64,000 bases of DNA from Symbiodinium kawagutii (GCA_009767595.1 VSDK01012564.1:5001-69000); one strand, 5' to 3'; positions 35,420-47,739 are shown, numbered from the stretch's first letter. A program made the numbers and translations. Notes: generated from the sequence alone by a model not told the origin.

Positions 35420-35660
35420 TTCATTTATTTAATCATTTATGTATTTATGTATCTATTTATTAATTTTTATACATATATATATATATACATACATACATAT
35501 ACATTTACATATATATACTTATTCATTTATTGATTTATTGATTTCTTTATTTCTTTACTTATTTACTAATTGTGTAATCAATGTATTTATCTATTTGTTC
35601 ATGTACTTGATTTAGTTTAATTTTATTTCTATTTTTTTCTTATTGAAACTTACTTATATA
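35420..35660. repeat. ATTTA/ATAC microsatellite cluster
   Basis: Degenerate TTTATGTATTTA and ATTTATTG tetranucleotide words with an (AT)/(AC) core at about 35470-35520. Low complexity, noncoding. Confidence 0.9.
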
Positions 35661-38154
35661 ATTCGTTTGATTTAGCATTGTTTCAGTGAAGCCTCTGGTC
35701 CATGTCCAGAATGGTCACAGCTTCCAGGCCGCGCTACCAAACATTTTTAATTTTTTTCTGAGCGGTGGCAGCTTTGTTGATTATAGCGGAAGCTTTGCAA
35801 ATTTGACAAGGACAAGACTGACTTAAAGGGTACATTTGGGCTTGTGCTGGGCCGGCCACAACACAACCAAGCACGAAAAGGTGTTTTGCAACTACTTTCT
35901 TGGGACTGTTTTTTGGACCGATTGTCTAGTCTTGTCCGATCCCTGGTTTGATGATACTATTCTTGACTTCGCCAAGGTTCTATCCAATCCCTTCGCTTGA
36001 TGATACTTTTGCGAAACCCTGGAGAACCACAACCAATTGAAAAACGTGTGAATCCTAGCAGGCAACTACTAGAGTTCGTGTTCAGCCATACATTCTGATC
36101 GGTCTGAATGGGGCCCTGTGCTTAACTGTCAGAAGGGGCAGAGAAAAAACCAGCAACGTGGTTTTTACTATGGTTTTTACATGTCTTCTCTCTTTGTTCT
36201 GAAACAGGTTCAGATTTCTCAACGGCACCAAATAGGCCCCAACATGAACCCCCCACCATCGAGTCCAAAAGCGGTCGCGAAGGAAGTGGTTGCAAATGAG
36301 GACTCGTGAGCAGCTCGGCGTACCATGGGCGCAAAAGCCACTTTGAGAATGGGCCCATCGGATGACACGATGTGCCCATTGTTTCCCTTCCCACTCCTGT
36401 GCTTCATACGTGGGTGCAAAGCGACCGTGCTTTGCGGGAACCTGTTCTCGATATGTCAATTCCATATTGCCGGCAACAGTCTTATGTTAGGGTAGGAAGA
36501 ACCTGAAATGCCGACATTCCGCCATTCTATAATGGTGCAAGCAAATCAAGTGAAATCCTGCAAGAAATTGATTGCTTTTTGATCGACATTTGGGGTTCTA
36601 CAATGGTCCAGGAGAGTACTCTCCCCAAACTTGAGGGTATCTTCGTTGCTCCAAAAGGATCGAGAGTCCATGGAGAATGAATCTTGTCCCTTTCAATATC
36701 AACAAGATTGTCTCGCCGCTAACCTTGGATGGAGGAGCATGGCCGTCCTCTCCCAGCAGCCGCGTACGTACCACGTTCAGCAATTTATGCCATAAACTCC
36801 ACTTGGCCGGTGTCCTTCGAATCGTTTGTCCTTGCGGGCTCACAATCTTTCGATTCTTTTGAAGAGTTGGCCTCCGCATTCGGACTCAGAAAGTATCTCT
36901 TTAGTATGATGCCGGGCAAACTGCTTCAGTAAGACGGGAGGACATTGGTATATTGTATTTACATTGGTTTTATGGTAAGTTTGCATGTTGTATGCAAACC
37001 GTTTCAGTTCTGTATTTGATCCACCTACACGGCCATGTATGTGCATTGCTTTTTTTGGGGTTGGTACCCATAGCACAAGGCTGAGAATGTGCCTATTGTT
37101 TGCATTCTTCATCCCGTGAGTATGGGTATATTTTTCAGTAATCGGACCATCGGGCCTCCAAAAAATCTGAATCTCAGTCTAGACAGAAAGAGAATGTAAT
37201 GATATCAGTTCGGATATTTGTCGGAATTTCGTCAGAATTCTGGGACCATCCCTGCGCATTTGATGCACTTGTTGTTTTTTCTTCGCTTACTTTATGTACT
37301 TTGCATATTTTGCCTATCATGAGGTTATGTCTTCTCAACTCAGGCATGCGCTCGCAGAAGTTCTGGCAATGATCGTCCTGTTCTACCAGATACCAAGAGG
37401 TTCGGTTGCGGGAACATGATTCAACGATATGGAAATTGTGGAAAAAAAGACAATTCTGAGGAAATTAGATTCTGGAAAAAAAGGGACAAACAAGTTGAAG
37501 ATGCAAATTTCAAGGGAATTTCTGGATTCGAATTTGCAAAGGTGTCCGTTCCCCAAGCAGGTTCTCCCAAAGGGCATGGATGGGACGTGTGATGGTGCCT
37601 TGTCTCCCAGCTCACTGTCTCTGTGGCGCTTGGCTCCTTTGATCTTGTGCACTCGTGTTCCGTGTGTACTCGAGTTGTTGATTCTTGTTTCATGTTGTTT
37701 CATGTTTCTCATTTTTCTTCCTGGGTGTTGGGTTTGACTTCATTTTGGGATCTACTGTGGTTAGTAGGGAATCGGGCTATGGGCAGCGGCATTCTCAAAA
37801 TATCCAGGCACAGTTTGTCACGAAAGTGCACTTAAGGGATTAGATGTTATTTCCGCTCATGAGCAACTTTTTCTATTTGCAGAACACAGCCTAAGTAAGT
37901 TTATAGTTGTGTGATTCAACTTTGCGCTACAATTAGCTGATAGACAAGATCGGCCTGCCCCACCAAAAATTTGTTTTGTGAGTTGTATCACTATCACTTG
38001 AAATCATTTGAACTTTAACCAGAAGTCAACTGTGCACATAAGAAGCAGTCCAACAAGATACATTGAAATGATGCAATCCGGCCTCATTTACCTCTACTGG
38101 GGAAGAGGCTGGGTCCGCCCCAGCAAAGTACAGCAATCATAGTGAATAGAAATA
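35661..38154. other. no gene assigned
   Basis: About 2.5 kb of unique-looking sequence. Frames of up to 127 codons on both strands (for example 36082-36465 -, 37429-37737 +) carry no recognisable domain. No tandem repeat and no convincing exon. Confidence 0.45.
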
Positions 38155-38764
38155 TATGAATAAATAAATAAATGAATGAATAAATGCATAAATAGATAAA
38201 TACATAAATCAATACATGAATAAATAAATAGATAGATAGATAAGTAAATAAATGAATAAATAGGTAGATAAATAGATAAATAAATACATTAATAGATAAA
38301 GAAGTAGATAAATCAATAGATCAATAGATAAATAGATAGATAAGTAAATCAATCAATAAATAGATGAATCAATACAGAAATAAATAAATCAATATATAGA
38401 CATATAGATCGATAATTCAGTAGGTGAATGAAAGAATTAATGAATGAATGAATGAATGAATGAATAAATGAATGAATGCAGGAATGCATGAATGCATGAA
38501 TGCATGAATGCATGAATGCATGAATGCATGAACGCATGAATGCATGAATGCATGAATGCATGAATGCATGAATGAATGCATGAATGAATCAATGAATCAA
38601 TGAATCAATGAATCAATGAATCAATGAATCAATGAATCAATGAATCAATGAATAAATGAATAAATGCATAAATGAATAAATGCATACATAGATATAGAAG
38701 CAAATAAAGCATATAAATGAATAAACATATAAATGAATGAATCATTGAATATATAAATAGATAC

Positions 38765-38816
<52 letters not shown>

Positions 38817-38925
38817 ATGAAAATATAGAAGTGCATAGAACACATATCAATGAGAATGTAGAAATAAATGAAGCAATGAGTGAATAAATAAATGAATATG
38901 CAGATGTAAATATATCTGTAGAATC
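38155..38925. repeat. AATA/GATA/GAATGCAT/GAATCAAT tetranucleotide complex
   Basis: About 770 bp built from 4-bp units that change type along the array: AAAT/AGAT, then GAAT, an 8-bp GAATGCAT block at about 38475-38580, GAATCAAT at 38586-38650, and a GATA block at 38765-38814. Minus-strand Ile/Tyr/Leu/Ser- and His/Ser-rich translations are artefacts. Confidence 0.95.
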
Positions 38926-38934
38926 ATATGTCTT

Positions 38935-39085
38935 CCCCAGCAACGTAGACAAGTGGGGTCTCAGCCCAGATAAGCTTCGGTGTCTTCCGGTGTAGGTCCC
39001 AGGTCGTCCTGGAAGTCCGGCAGGTTTTGCATCTCGGAAAGTTCCAGGGGAGAAAACGATCGTCAGATGGTCCTTGCTGTTGGGG
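38935..39085. repeat. dispersed repeat family copy (GTCTCAGCCCAGATAAGC ... GTTGGGGATGCC)
   Basis: Shares CTTCCCCAGCAA, GTCTCAGCCCAGATAAGCTTC, CTTCCGGTG and CTTGCTGTTGGGGATGCCA with the copies at 11.0-11.6 and 25.6-25.9 kb in the same order, so it is a fuller copy of the same element. Confidence 0.72.
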
Positions 39086-39572
39086 ATGCCACCGAAGATT
39101 ATTCTTAAACCGTGTGAATCAATTCAATCGCTCAATGACGAAAGACGGTAAAACCTGGGTGGGTGAGCTGAGGTGCAGCAAGTGCCATCAATGCCTCAAC
39201 ATGGCCGCTTTTGTACATGGTCACCCAAGCTGAAGTTGCACAATCTGCCCTCAGCATCTTCTGCTGAAGGGTTGGTGCACATTGATCGTTCGAAGGAGAA
39301 AAAGAAGGCAGTAGAGAGTACTCTCGTGTTTACAAATTGCTTTTTGAGTTGCAGCAGACTTGCAGAGAGTGAGAGGAACAGTTGCGACGTTGTGAAGACT
39401 TTGTGAAGTTTCCACACTTCGTGCGTCCGCCTCTGCACGGTTCAATAGTCCAACCTGAGTTCGGAGTTCTTTGCAGGCGCCTCCGTGTGTGTTTCGGTGG
39501 AGTTTGGGAGTTTGACAACACATCAATTGCACCCAGTGCGGACTCCACTTAGTGAAGTTTGGTAGCTGAGAA

Positions 39573-39905
39573 CTGGCATTGGACTTGAACTTCTGCTGCC
39601 ATCCAGCATCAAATTCCAAGTGTGGTCCTCTCGAACAGTGAAGGCCAGTGAGATCAATGGATCCAGGCCGGCTGTTCAATGTGCTCGGCTGAAGTCCTTC
39701 AGTTCCCAGACCAACCTAAAACCTGCCGAAGGTCAAAGTGTCACAGAGTATGCAAAAGCCTCATCGACCAGCGCTTTGTTCTCCCGTGCCTTGTCTTCGT
39801 TTGGTCTGCGGCTAAGTCAGCAAACCATCCGTCCATCCATCCATCCATCCATCCATCCATCCATCCATCCATCCATCCATCCATTTGTCCATCTATCCAT
39901 CTACC
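39573..39905. repeat. 258-bp duplicated element, copy A, with (CCAT)n tail
   Basis: 39573-39830 matches 41572-41829 with only about three substitutions. Both copies run directly into tetranucleotide CCAT/CCGT tails that differ in length. The shared body is followed by a simple-repeat 3' tail, which is reminiscent of a SINE-like retroposon. I could not identify convincing Pol III boxes or target-site duplications, so this could equally be a local segmental duplication. Confidence 0.9.
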
Positions 39906-40139
39906 TACTATCTATTTCGTGGTACACGTAGCTTAGAAATATAGAAGTTTCTGCCTAAAGCTTGCTTCATGCAAAGTCAAAGGTGCCGACTACTGCATTC
40001 AATACCCGTTGCCTATTGAACATTTTGGAAGCCTGGACTCGCTCATGATGTTCACCATAACATGAATGTTGCTGTAAAGCTAGGACTCTTCTCCTTGTTT
40101 CTGGGCATGCGCTTGAAGTCTAGGGTGTAGACATGGGCA

Positions 40140-40590
40140 GACAGGTAGACAAACAGATGTAAACACGCAGCATACCTACCAACCAACCAACCAACCTACC
40201 TACCTACCTACCTACCTGCCTACACGCATACATGCATACATGCATTCATACATGCATGCGTACATACATGCATTTATACAACTATACCAGATTGAACAGA
40301 ACAGAGCACGAAACAACACAAGACAAGATAGCTTAGCTTAACGAGGCCATCCTTTTCACGATGATGTTTGTTTTGAAATGAGGTTCCGCAAATGTAAAGC
40401 AGGACAATCCAAAACATATCCATGCATGCATAACGTGACCAAACATGACATTACATGGCATGACATGGCATGGCCTGGCATTGCGTGGCATTACATTACA
40501 CTACATTACATTACACTACATTGCAGTACATTACATTACACTACGTCACACAACATTGCATTACACTCATTGCACGACACGACATTACCA
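40140..40590. repeat. CAAC/CTAC/ATAC tetranucleotide and CATTA pentanucleotide tracts
   Basis: CCAA and CCTA units at 40172-40217, CATACATG units to about 40275, then a CATGA/CATTA/CACTA pentanucleotide tract at 40440-40580 that mirrors the ATG-rich pentamer arrays elsewhere. Confidence 0.9.
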
Positions 40591-40693
40591 CAGATACTTA
40601 TTTGTTTGCAGATGTCCATCATCTCTGTTTGATTCACATGTCTCTCAATGATGAGACACAGGTCATCACCTTACATGTTCAGTGCCGAAGTTG

Positions 40694-41350
40694 TAGGTGC
40701 GATTGCTCGAACAAAGGGACGCCCCCTGCTTGCAACGAAGGTTTTTCATTGGATTCTGTCTGTGGCGTTGTTCCAGTGTTCCAGAAGTGGTGCTATTTGT
40801 TTTGGAGGTTGTGTTTGCGTTTTTTTCTTCTGGCACGTGAGGTCCACTTCCCTTCATGTTCAAGGCACCAGTCAAGGCCGAAGAGGATGGTGTGTATGCA
40901 GACGGGATTAAGATGCTTTGCTGCACTTTTTCACACTTTGATCCGTGTCGGAGCACTTCTCCTTGGAAGTTGAAAATGCAAGGATCACGCAGCTCAACAA
41001 GATGTGGATGTACTACGATAACATTTTGCCGCTTGAAGCAACCTGAGTATGTTCAATGAGGCAGCCAGCGTCATTAATGTTGACTGTTCCTAAAAGTGAA
41101 AAAGGACGAAAAGACACTCCCAGAAATCCAGCCCTTCACTAAGGCTGCTGGTCCCCTTGATGCCTGCTGGTTTCGTGTGGCTGCCCTCCTGCACTGGTGC
41201 TATTTGATTACTATCTAGTGCTTCAGGTCTGTCTTTAACCTTGGTGTTTCTTGTATATCGTAAGCTGTCAGCGGAACTCTGTGCAGTGGGGAGACGAGGT
41301 TCATGAACCGTGTGCCCAAGTGAGATGCCGTTGGTATGGCTCACATGCGT
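40694..41350. repeat. ~655-bp duplication, copy C1, with conserved exon-like core
   Basis: Aligns to 45224-45880 at a constant offset of 4530 bp. The 5' ~97 bp differ at about ten positions. The next ~283 bp (about 40790-41072) appear identical. The 3' ~275 bp differ at about six. Inside the identical core, the plus frame from ATG 40856 (MFKAPVKAEEDGVYADGIKM) and a second frame (EVENARITQLNKMWMYYDN, then ILPLEA before a possible GC donor) look like two exons of an unidentified gene. No terminal inverted repeats or target-site duplications were seen. Confidence 0.85.
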
Positions 41351-41571
41351 GGCAACAGATGACCCATCGTTTGAAGCTGGCCATCAATGGATTTCAATCA
41401 AAAAACATTTCCAAATTCCTGTGGCGCCGATTGTGTTGAGAACAAAAGGTGCGCTGTTCGTTGAGAGCTTGGGAGGCTTGTGTCCAACCATTGGAAGCAG
41501 ACTATGCAAGTTATGCAAGTTCCAACTTTCAGAAGTGTATGAAGTGCAGATTTCTCCATTTTAGCCGAAAG

Positions 41572-41945
41572 CTGGCATTGGACTTGAACTTCTGCTGCCA
41601 TCCAGCATCAAACTCCAAGTGTGGTCCTCTCGAACAGTGGAGGCCAGTGAGATCAATGGATCCAGGCCGGCTGTTCAATGTGCTCGGCTGAAGTCCTTCA
41701 GTTCCCAGACCAACCTAAAACCTGCCGAAGGTCAAAGTGTCACAGAGTATGCAAAAGCCTCATCGACCAGCGCTTTGTTCTCCCGTGCCTTGTCTTCGTT
41801 TGGACTGCGGCTAAGTCAGCAAACCATCCATCCATCCATCCATCCGTCCGTCCGTCCGTCCGTCGGTCTGTCTGTCTATCTATCTATCTATCTATCTATC
41901 CATCCATCGATCAATCGATCCATCTATCTATATGTCTATCTATTA
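41572..41945. repeat. 258-bp duplicated element, copy B, with CCAT/CCGT/TCTA tail
   Basis: Second copy of the 39.57-kb element, starting at the same CTGGCATTGG boundary and ending at CAAACCATCC. The tail then changes through CCAT, CCGT, TCTG and TCTA units. The upstream flanks of the two copies differ, defining the 5' boundary. Confidence 0.9.
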
Positions 41946-41999
41946 ATCTTGTCAGTGTCATTGTCAACGAATTGTCAATATCATTGTCATTCTCATCGT

Positions 42000-42140
42000 C
42001 ATCAACGCATGGCCATCGCTATGATCATGATTCAGGCATCATTCATCATCCATCATAGTTTATCTTCATCATTCATCATTCATCTTTCCTCATTCATCAT
42101 TCATCATTCCTCGTTCATCATTTATTGTGATCATTCGTGG

Positions 42141-42191
<51 letters not shown>

Positions 42192-42275
42192 ACTTTATTT
42201 GTCAGGCACGTTGTTGTCATCATCAGCCTTATGTTTGACTCCTCCTCCTCCTCCTCCTCCTCCTCCGTATCATTC
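42000..42275. repeat. TCATTCATCA, (ATC)n and (CTC)n microsatellites
   Basis: ATTCATCATTC words, then (ATC)n at about 42142-42190 and (CTC)n at 42241-42266. Translations give poly-Ser or poly-His artefacts. Confidence 0.95.
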
Positions 42276-43040
42276 ATCATCGGCGTCAGCAAAACCAACT
42301 ATTGCTTTCAAGTGCAGCACGCAATCATTCATTATTTTTGCAATTCATTCTTGCTATCACCATTGTTGTCATGATCATTGGAGTGATAGGTACTGAGGCC
42401 TGTCATTTTTGTTGTTGTCATCATGCTCTTTATCCTCACAGTACTCCGCAACCAGATTACCATACTTTTCGTTGATATTACAATGGACCGGTATTTGCAG
42501 CAATATATCGTAGCGAATTCATGCGAATTCCAAGGATTATATGTGTTCATTAAAACTTTTCGTTGACTCACCCCTCAAGTACCGTCCTTCAGGGTGCAAA
42601 AACAACCCGGCGGACCCGAAACCGCGCTGGTGAAATGACCGTTTTGACAAAACACGTCGTTTTCGCCTCAGCGAAACGAGCATTGCCTGCGATGGAAATC
42701 ATCCCAAAAACGACGTCGTTCTTTGGAAGGTTTTCAATAAAATCTTTGTTTTCCCATAGGAAAAGCAACATTTTGCATCAAAGAAGTCGGACCCACGCCA
42801 AGCCTTTTTTTCAGGCATGCTTCAACCCGCGCACCGTTTTTTTGGCCAGGTTTTGGCAGCAGTGTATGTATCGCCACTGCCACATTTTACAGTAGAGCAA
42901 CAAGTCCTTGTGCTTCGCATGCAAGGACTTCGAAACATATTTTTGACAAGATGACCACGCAGCATCAATGGTGCCAGTATGGCACAAGATTGTGCTGCGA
43001 TGGCGCGTCACCTTCTTGACAAATTCATTTTTATGATGAG
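42276..43040. other. no gene assigned
   Basis: Unique-looking sequence. Around 42640-42725 AAACGACGTCGTT and AAAACACGTCGTTTTCG create short palindromic segments. No gene recognised. Confidence 0.4.
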
Positions 43041-43255
43041 CCACAGGCGAGCGCAAGATCACCCCACCCCCCCAACCCACACACTCCTGTGCATGACGTA
43101 GCATCAACATCGTGCCCAGCGTCCTGCGAACGTCAACCCACACCCACCCTTACATGACGTAGCATCTACATCGTGCACAGCATGCAACGAACGTCAACAT
43201 GCCCCCCACCCCCTCAACTCACACCCCACCCTTGCATGACAAAGCATCAACATGA
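43041..43255. repeat. ~65-80 bp imperfect tandem repeat, three copies
   Basis: Units start near GCATGACGTAGCATCAACATCG (about 43092, 43153 and 43235), with C/A-rich CACACCCACCC linkers and AACGTCAAC in between. The third unit is altered (GCATGACAAAGC). Confidence 0.8.
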
Positions 43256-44700
43256 AACACGCGCTTGTCATGGATACACTAAAAATGGACGTCTCGTTTG
43301 CGCGGTTTTCGGTCCGTAGGCAGAAACAACACAACCAGGACGTCAGAACAACGTCACTCACACTGTGTCGCTTTCTTAAATTTTGTCGAATTTTGTTTGG
43401 TTTTTCTTTAGCTTTTGTTAGAAAAATGCCTTTGTTGCCTTTGTTCCTTATGTAGGATGTGGGAACCGACACTGAAAAAATGAAACGAAGTCAAAATTTT
43501 GTCCTGAAAGTCCTTTAATGTAAACTTGATGTCCTTTGTTTCCAAAGTTCCTCCGCTTGACTGGAATTTGTGAACATTTGTCAACCCTAGAACTTGAAAC
43601 TTTCTGGACTTCAGAAAGAACCAGGGAGTGATCCCTCCGGTCTTTTGCTCACCACGGGGCAAATCACTTGAGGCGTTCGGGAGTTTGTTACACTTGCCAC
43701 TACCTGGTGTTGAAGGAATTCTGCTTGGTTGTTTTTCAGAAACGTGTCATATTTTTAGGTTTTTTTAGGATTCTCCTAGGATTTTCTTAGGATTCTTTTC
43801 GGATTCTGTTGAACTCTGTCATGTGGGTACAGAAATGTCCATGTTGTCAATGAATTTGTGATTTCCCCTTGCATGTGGTCTTCCGCTCGCAACCGTACAC
43901 CTGACTTGTTCCATGTTTGTGCAAGCAGTTTTGTGGTGGCACTGTCTTTGATATGTATATATATATTTAAATATATATATATATATATATTTACATGCAT
44001 ATAGAGATAAATCAATATAAACATATGTTCTTTCCTTAAGCATGTACGTATAGTCCTTTGCAAGGCCCGGAAAAGCCACGGAGAGAAAGAGGGGGAAGGA
44101 ATCGAAAGAGAGAAAGAGTCAAAGAGGTCAGTTGAGATATAATATATATAGAGGATTGAAAGGGAACAGGGGAATGAATTGATGATTGTTGGAATCCTTG
44201 GGGGTTTGGATCATCACCAGAACCGAGTCCGGTTGGTTTACAAAGGAATGTCACACTCTCAGAATGACAATGATGAGCAACGGTTTGCACTGTTCCCATT
44301 TCCCAGGCCGAATTTTGAGACATTTGTCATTTGCCGATTGCCACAAGACCATTTGATTTGATCTCACTGCGTCCCATACCAATGCTCTGATGGGCAGAAG
44401 AACTAGTGATGAGCTTTGGTCGCACGTAACATTTTGATCCTACATGCAGGTGAAAATGTGTGTGCATGTGTATTCCGTGGTCATGACCGATACTACCGTG
44501 TTGATTCATTTTTTCCTGTGGCGCAAATTTGGCAACGCGCTTTGCCACGACCCCTCAGCACTGACTTCTAACAGGGCCACCTGGAGAATTTTCAGTTTCG
44601 ACAGAAAAAAAGGCAAAAACGCGGCATGTTGGTCATCATCTAAATCGCAGCGTTTGGAGTGGTTGTACTCGCTTATTTTCAGGTGTTGCGATCGTGCTGA
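43256..44700. other. no gene assigned; AT microsatellite
   Basis: (AT)n at about 43955-43991. Frames on either strand are short and anonymous. The frame 44444-44884 (+) is mostly the GAT microsatellite that follows. Confidence 0.4.
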
Positions 44701-44704
44701 CCGC

Positions 44705-44755
44705 GACAGCGATGGTGGTGGTGGTGATGATGATGATGATGATGATGATGATGAC

Positions 44756-44805
<50 letters not shown>

Positions 44806-44872
44806 CGATGATGATGACGATGATGATGATGAGGATGCTGATGAGGATGAGGATGAGGATGATGAGGAGGAG
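44705..44872. repeat. (GAT)n trinucleotide microsatellite, ~165 bp
   Basis: Nearly pure GAT with GAC interruptions, grading to GAGGAT/GATGAG. It reads as poly-Asp, poly-Met or poly-Ser/His depending on frame. The plus-strand poly-Asp frame ends within the repeat and lacks a supported gene context. Confidence 0.98.
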
Positions 44873-45223
44873 GAATTGTCATGAGAAACAGTGATGGACA
44901 CACGATGATTCACAGGATGATGATACTTTGTCATGGTAAAAGTTCAGGGCACAATGGTTGGCGATTTGACAATCAAGAGATAGATTACTTGCACGTTTAT
45001 GCTGCATAAAAAGTTTGTGTGTGTGTGTGCACCATCTGAAACCAGTGCATTGCTGAAGTACATTGCCAGTGAACAAGCTGCAAGTTTTTTCTTGACTCAA
45101 ATGATCTGATTTGCGTGTTCCATTCTGTTTTCAAAGGCAAACAAATCTATAAAACTATTTGCATGGCTTCAACTTGACAGGTGTCCACATGAGTTGCCCC
45201 CGCCTTTCACAGGGTTGTGGTGC

Positions 45224-45880
45224 TAGGTGCAATCGCTCGAACAAAGGGACGCGCCCCGCTTGCAAGGAAGGTTTTCCAGAGGATTCTGACTGTGGCGTTG
45301 TTCCAGTGTTCCAGAAGTAGTGCTATTTGTTTTGGAGGTTGTGTTTGCGTTTTTTTCTTCTGGCACGTGAGGTCCACTTCCCTTCATGTTCAAGGCACCA
45401 GTCAAGGCCGAAGAGGATGGTGTGTATGCAGACGGGATTAAGATGCTTTGCTGCACTTTTTCACACTTTGATCCGTGTCGGAGCACTTCTCCTTGGAAGT
45501 TGAAAATGCAAGGATCACGCAGCTCAACAAGATGTGGATGTACTACGATAACATTTTGCCGCTTGAAGCAACCTGAGTATGTTCAATGAGGCAGCCAGCG
45601 TCATTAATGTTGATTGTCGCCAAAAGTGAAAAAGGACGAAAAGACACTCCCAGAAATCCAGCCCTTCACTAAGGCTCCTGGTCCCCTTGATGCCTGCTGG
45701 TTTCGTGTGGCTGCCCTCCTGCACTGGTGCTATTTGATTGCTATCTAGTGCTTCAGGTCTGCCTTTAACCTTGGTGTTTCTTGTATATCGTAAGCTGTCA
45801 GCGGAACTCTGTGCAGTGGGGAGACGAGGTTCATGAACCGTGTGCCCAAGTGAGATGCCGTTGGTATGGCTCACGTGCGG
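45224..45880. repeat. ~655-bp duplication, copy C2
   Basis: Second copy of the 40.69-kb block. Relative to C1 it has an in-frame stop (AGAAGTAG) in the frame that reads through C1 near 40786, and several 5'-end changes, yet the internal exon-like core is unchanged. The 3' boundary falls at GGCTCACGTGCG. Confidence 0.85.
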
Positions 45881-46262
45881 TGAAGCCATATTTTTAAAAC
45901 GAGAGAAGTGGGCCGCTGCAAAGAAGGGAAAAGAAGTGCACGCTCATCGCCATTGCCCGAGAATCCGTTGCTTCGCATTTCCTGGATCTAGCATGATCTC
46001 ATAGAATCATTCATTCAATTGAATTCAATGATTCTGTGCATTCTTGAACTATGAATGCATTGAATGAGTTGCTGAGAGATGGACTGCCAGGCAGATGGCG
46101 TAGCGCTTGGGAGGAGACTGCAGCCGGTGCCCCGCGAGTTGCTCTTGTTTCGAAGCTTGGCATGAACCGGTAATCAGATCAAGGTTGATCAAGTTGCTTT
46201 TCAAGGTGCTTTTCAAGGTGCTTTTCAAGGTGCTTTTCATTGCTTGTTTGGATTTTCACAGC
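45881..46262. other. no gene assigned
   Basis: Includes a four-copy AAGGTGCTTTTC tandem repeat at about 46198-46240. No gene recognised. Confidence 0.5.
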
Positions 46263-46386
46263 TCTTAGCAGCGCTTGGCAGCTCAAAGCATCAGGATCCA
46301 ATATGGGGCCAGCCGCTGAACAGCTCGCGGAGAATTTGGCACAGGCTTTGGAAGTGAAGTTGACTTTGAAAGAAGCGATCAATTGA
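46263..46386 (+). CDS. possible exon of unknown gene
   Basis: After TTTTCACAGCTC, a frame encodes LSSAWQLKASGSNMGPA and then AEQLAENLAQALEVKLTLKE before a stop, composition typical of a helical coding exon. No family recognised. It may belong with the next two fragments. Confidence 0.35.
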
Positions 46387-46530
46387 TAATCACTGGGGAA
46401 CACGACATTCTCAGTCTCAGAGATTCATCGAAAGATCTCTAGGCACTTTGAAAATGATGGGTTTGAACTCGTAGGATGCAGGCAAGACAGAGATACTGTG
46501 CAGAGATCCTACGAAGGTTGCCGGCAGCCA

Positions 46531-47000
46531 AGACTAAACCAAACTCTTGAATTTTGCCGATTTGGCCATTTGAATCTTGAATGTCTTGCCCATCACGTCA
46601 AGGTGCTTGCACGCTTGGAAGGAGCAGAGCATCGAGACATGCTTCAGGCAATTTGGTGTTGTGTTTTGTGTTCGAGAATGTTGTTCCTGCACTTGCCAGG
46701 CAGCCACAATACTCTTCCAACGTTTCTGCGACACAGAATCTTTGTACGCGGCAAAGCTATCTTTCACAAACGACTTTTGGAGGTCTAAGGGAAACGGTGA
46801 TAAAAGATTGCAATTACACTTATGTTTTCTCTATTTGCAGTTCTTAGTACCTTTTCAATTCTGAATGCAATACGCGAATGGGTTAAAATTGTGATTTCAG
46901 TTGTCTTCACTCTGAGGCCAGAATTAGACAAACTCTTGAGCATTGCCGCTTGGCTCAGACAGGAGAAGACACCATTGTGATTGAAGTGGCTGAAGTTTGA
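46531..47000 (+). CDS. possible duplicated exon pair of unknown gene
   Basis: Two fragments about 390 bp apart resemble each other. RLNQTLEFCRFGH (from 46531) and RIRQTLEHCRLAQ (from 46920) both begin just after an AG. The second continues TGEDTIVIEVAEV to a stop at 46998-47000, which could be a C-terminus. The first lies in a 97-codon frame (46498-46788) with helical composition. Family unknown; the internal similarity is the main evidence of coding. Confidence 0.35.
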
Positions 47001-47739
47001 TCTTTGAAGTCCAGGTAAGTTTCAAAAGTGCTGGGATGATTTGGTAGGGTTGAGGGATTGTTTCAATGACCAGAATATGGTTGAAAACTTGCACCAAGGT
47101 CAGGCAAAGCATCTTGCCTACTCTTGCAACGTTCGAGAATCACCTGACAACTCGTCGTGCTTTTCAGGATCGGAAAGTGCAGGGCTGCATGGCATTTTTC
47201 CCTTTTTTCCCATTGATCTGTGTTCAAGTGCTTTCCATTTTGTTTCATGTTATTTTGATAGATAAGTAGATAAATACATAGATAGATAGATAAATACATA
47301 TATATATATATACAAACACATTCAAAGTGCTGCCTTGATCCAGGCAGCCAGCACTCTGACACCACTGCTGATCCGTGCCGCCACATTGGCTACGCAGTGC
47401 TGTGCACTTGCAATACGAGGAGATCGGTTTCAAATGTTCTCAAGATGAAGTTCAAGCCATGGACGGTGTGTGGAAACGCTAGGACCATGGAGTCACCAAG
47501 TGATCCTTCCAGTTTGCGAAGCAGTCTCCGACTTGGCGGAGGTGTCTCCGAAACTTTACAATTTGGAAAAACCATCCACCTTGAGGCAATACTTAGCACT
47601 CTTCTTAAGAGATTTCAAATGAAAATCCTTAAAATGTTCTGCATTTCCCTTGAGGAGTGCATGTTCATGTGCCAGGTCTTCGGTGTTGCTATCATTGCTC
47701 GAGCAGAACTCCATCGGCCCTTTGATGCTCCAAGGAGAA
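47001..47739. other. no gene assigned
   Basis: Contains a GATA/AT microsatellite at 47262-47310 and a 124-codon plus-strand frame (47397-47771) without a recognisable domain that runs into the following tandem repeat. Confidence 0.4.

Noticed and set aside
42640-42730. ACGTCGTT palindromes as a hairpin regulatory element
   Set aside because: Arms are short and unevenly placed, and no gene context supports a regulatory role.
44444-44884. Plus-strand frame ending in a long poly-Asp tail
   Set aside because: The tail is the GAT microsatellite, and the upstream part has no recognisable domain or gene context.
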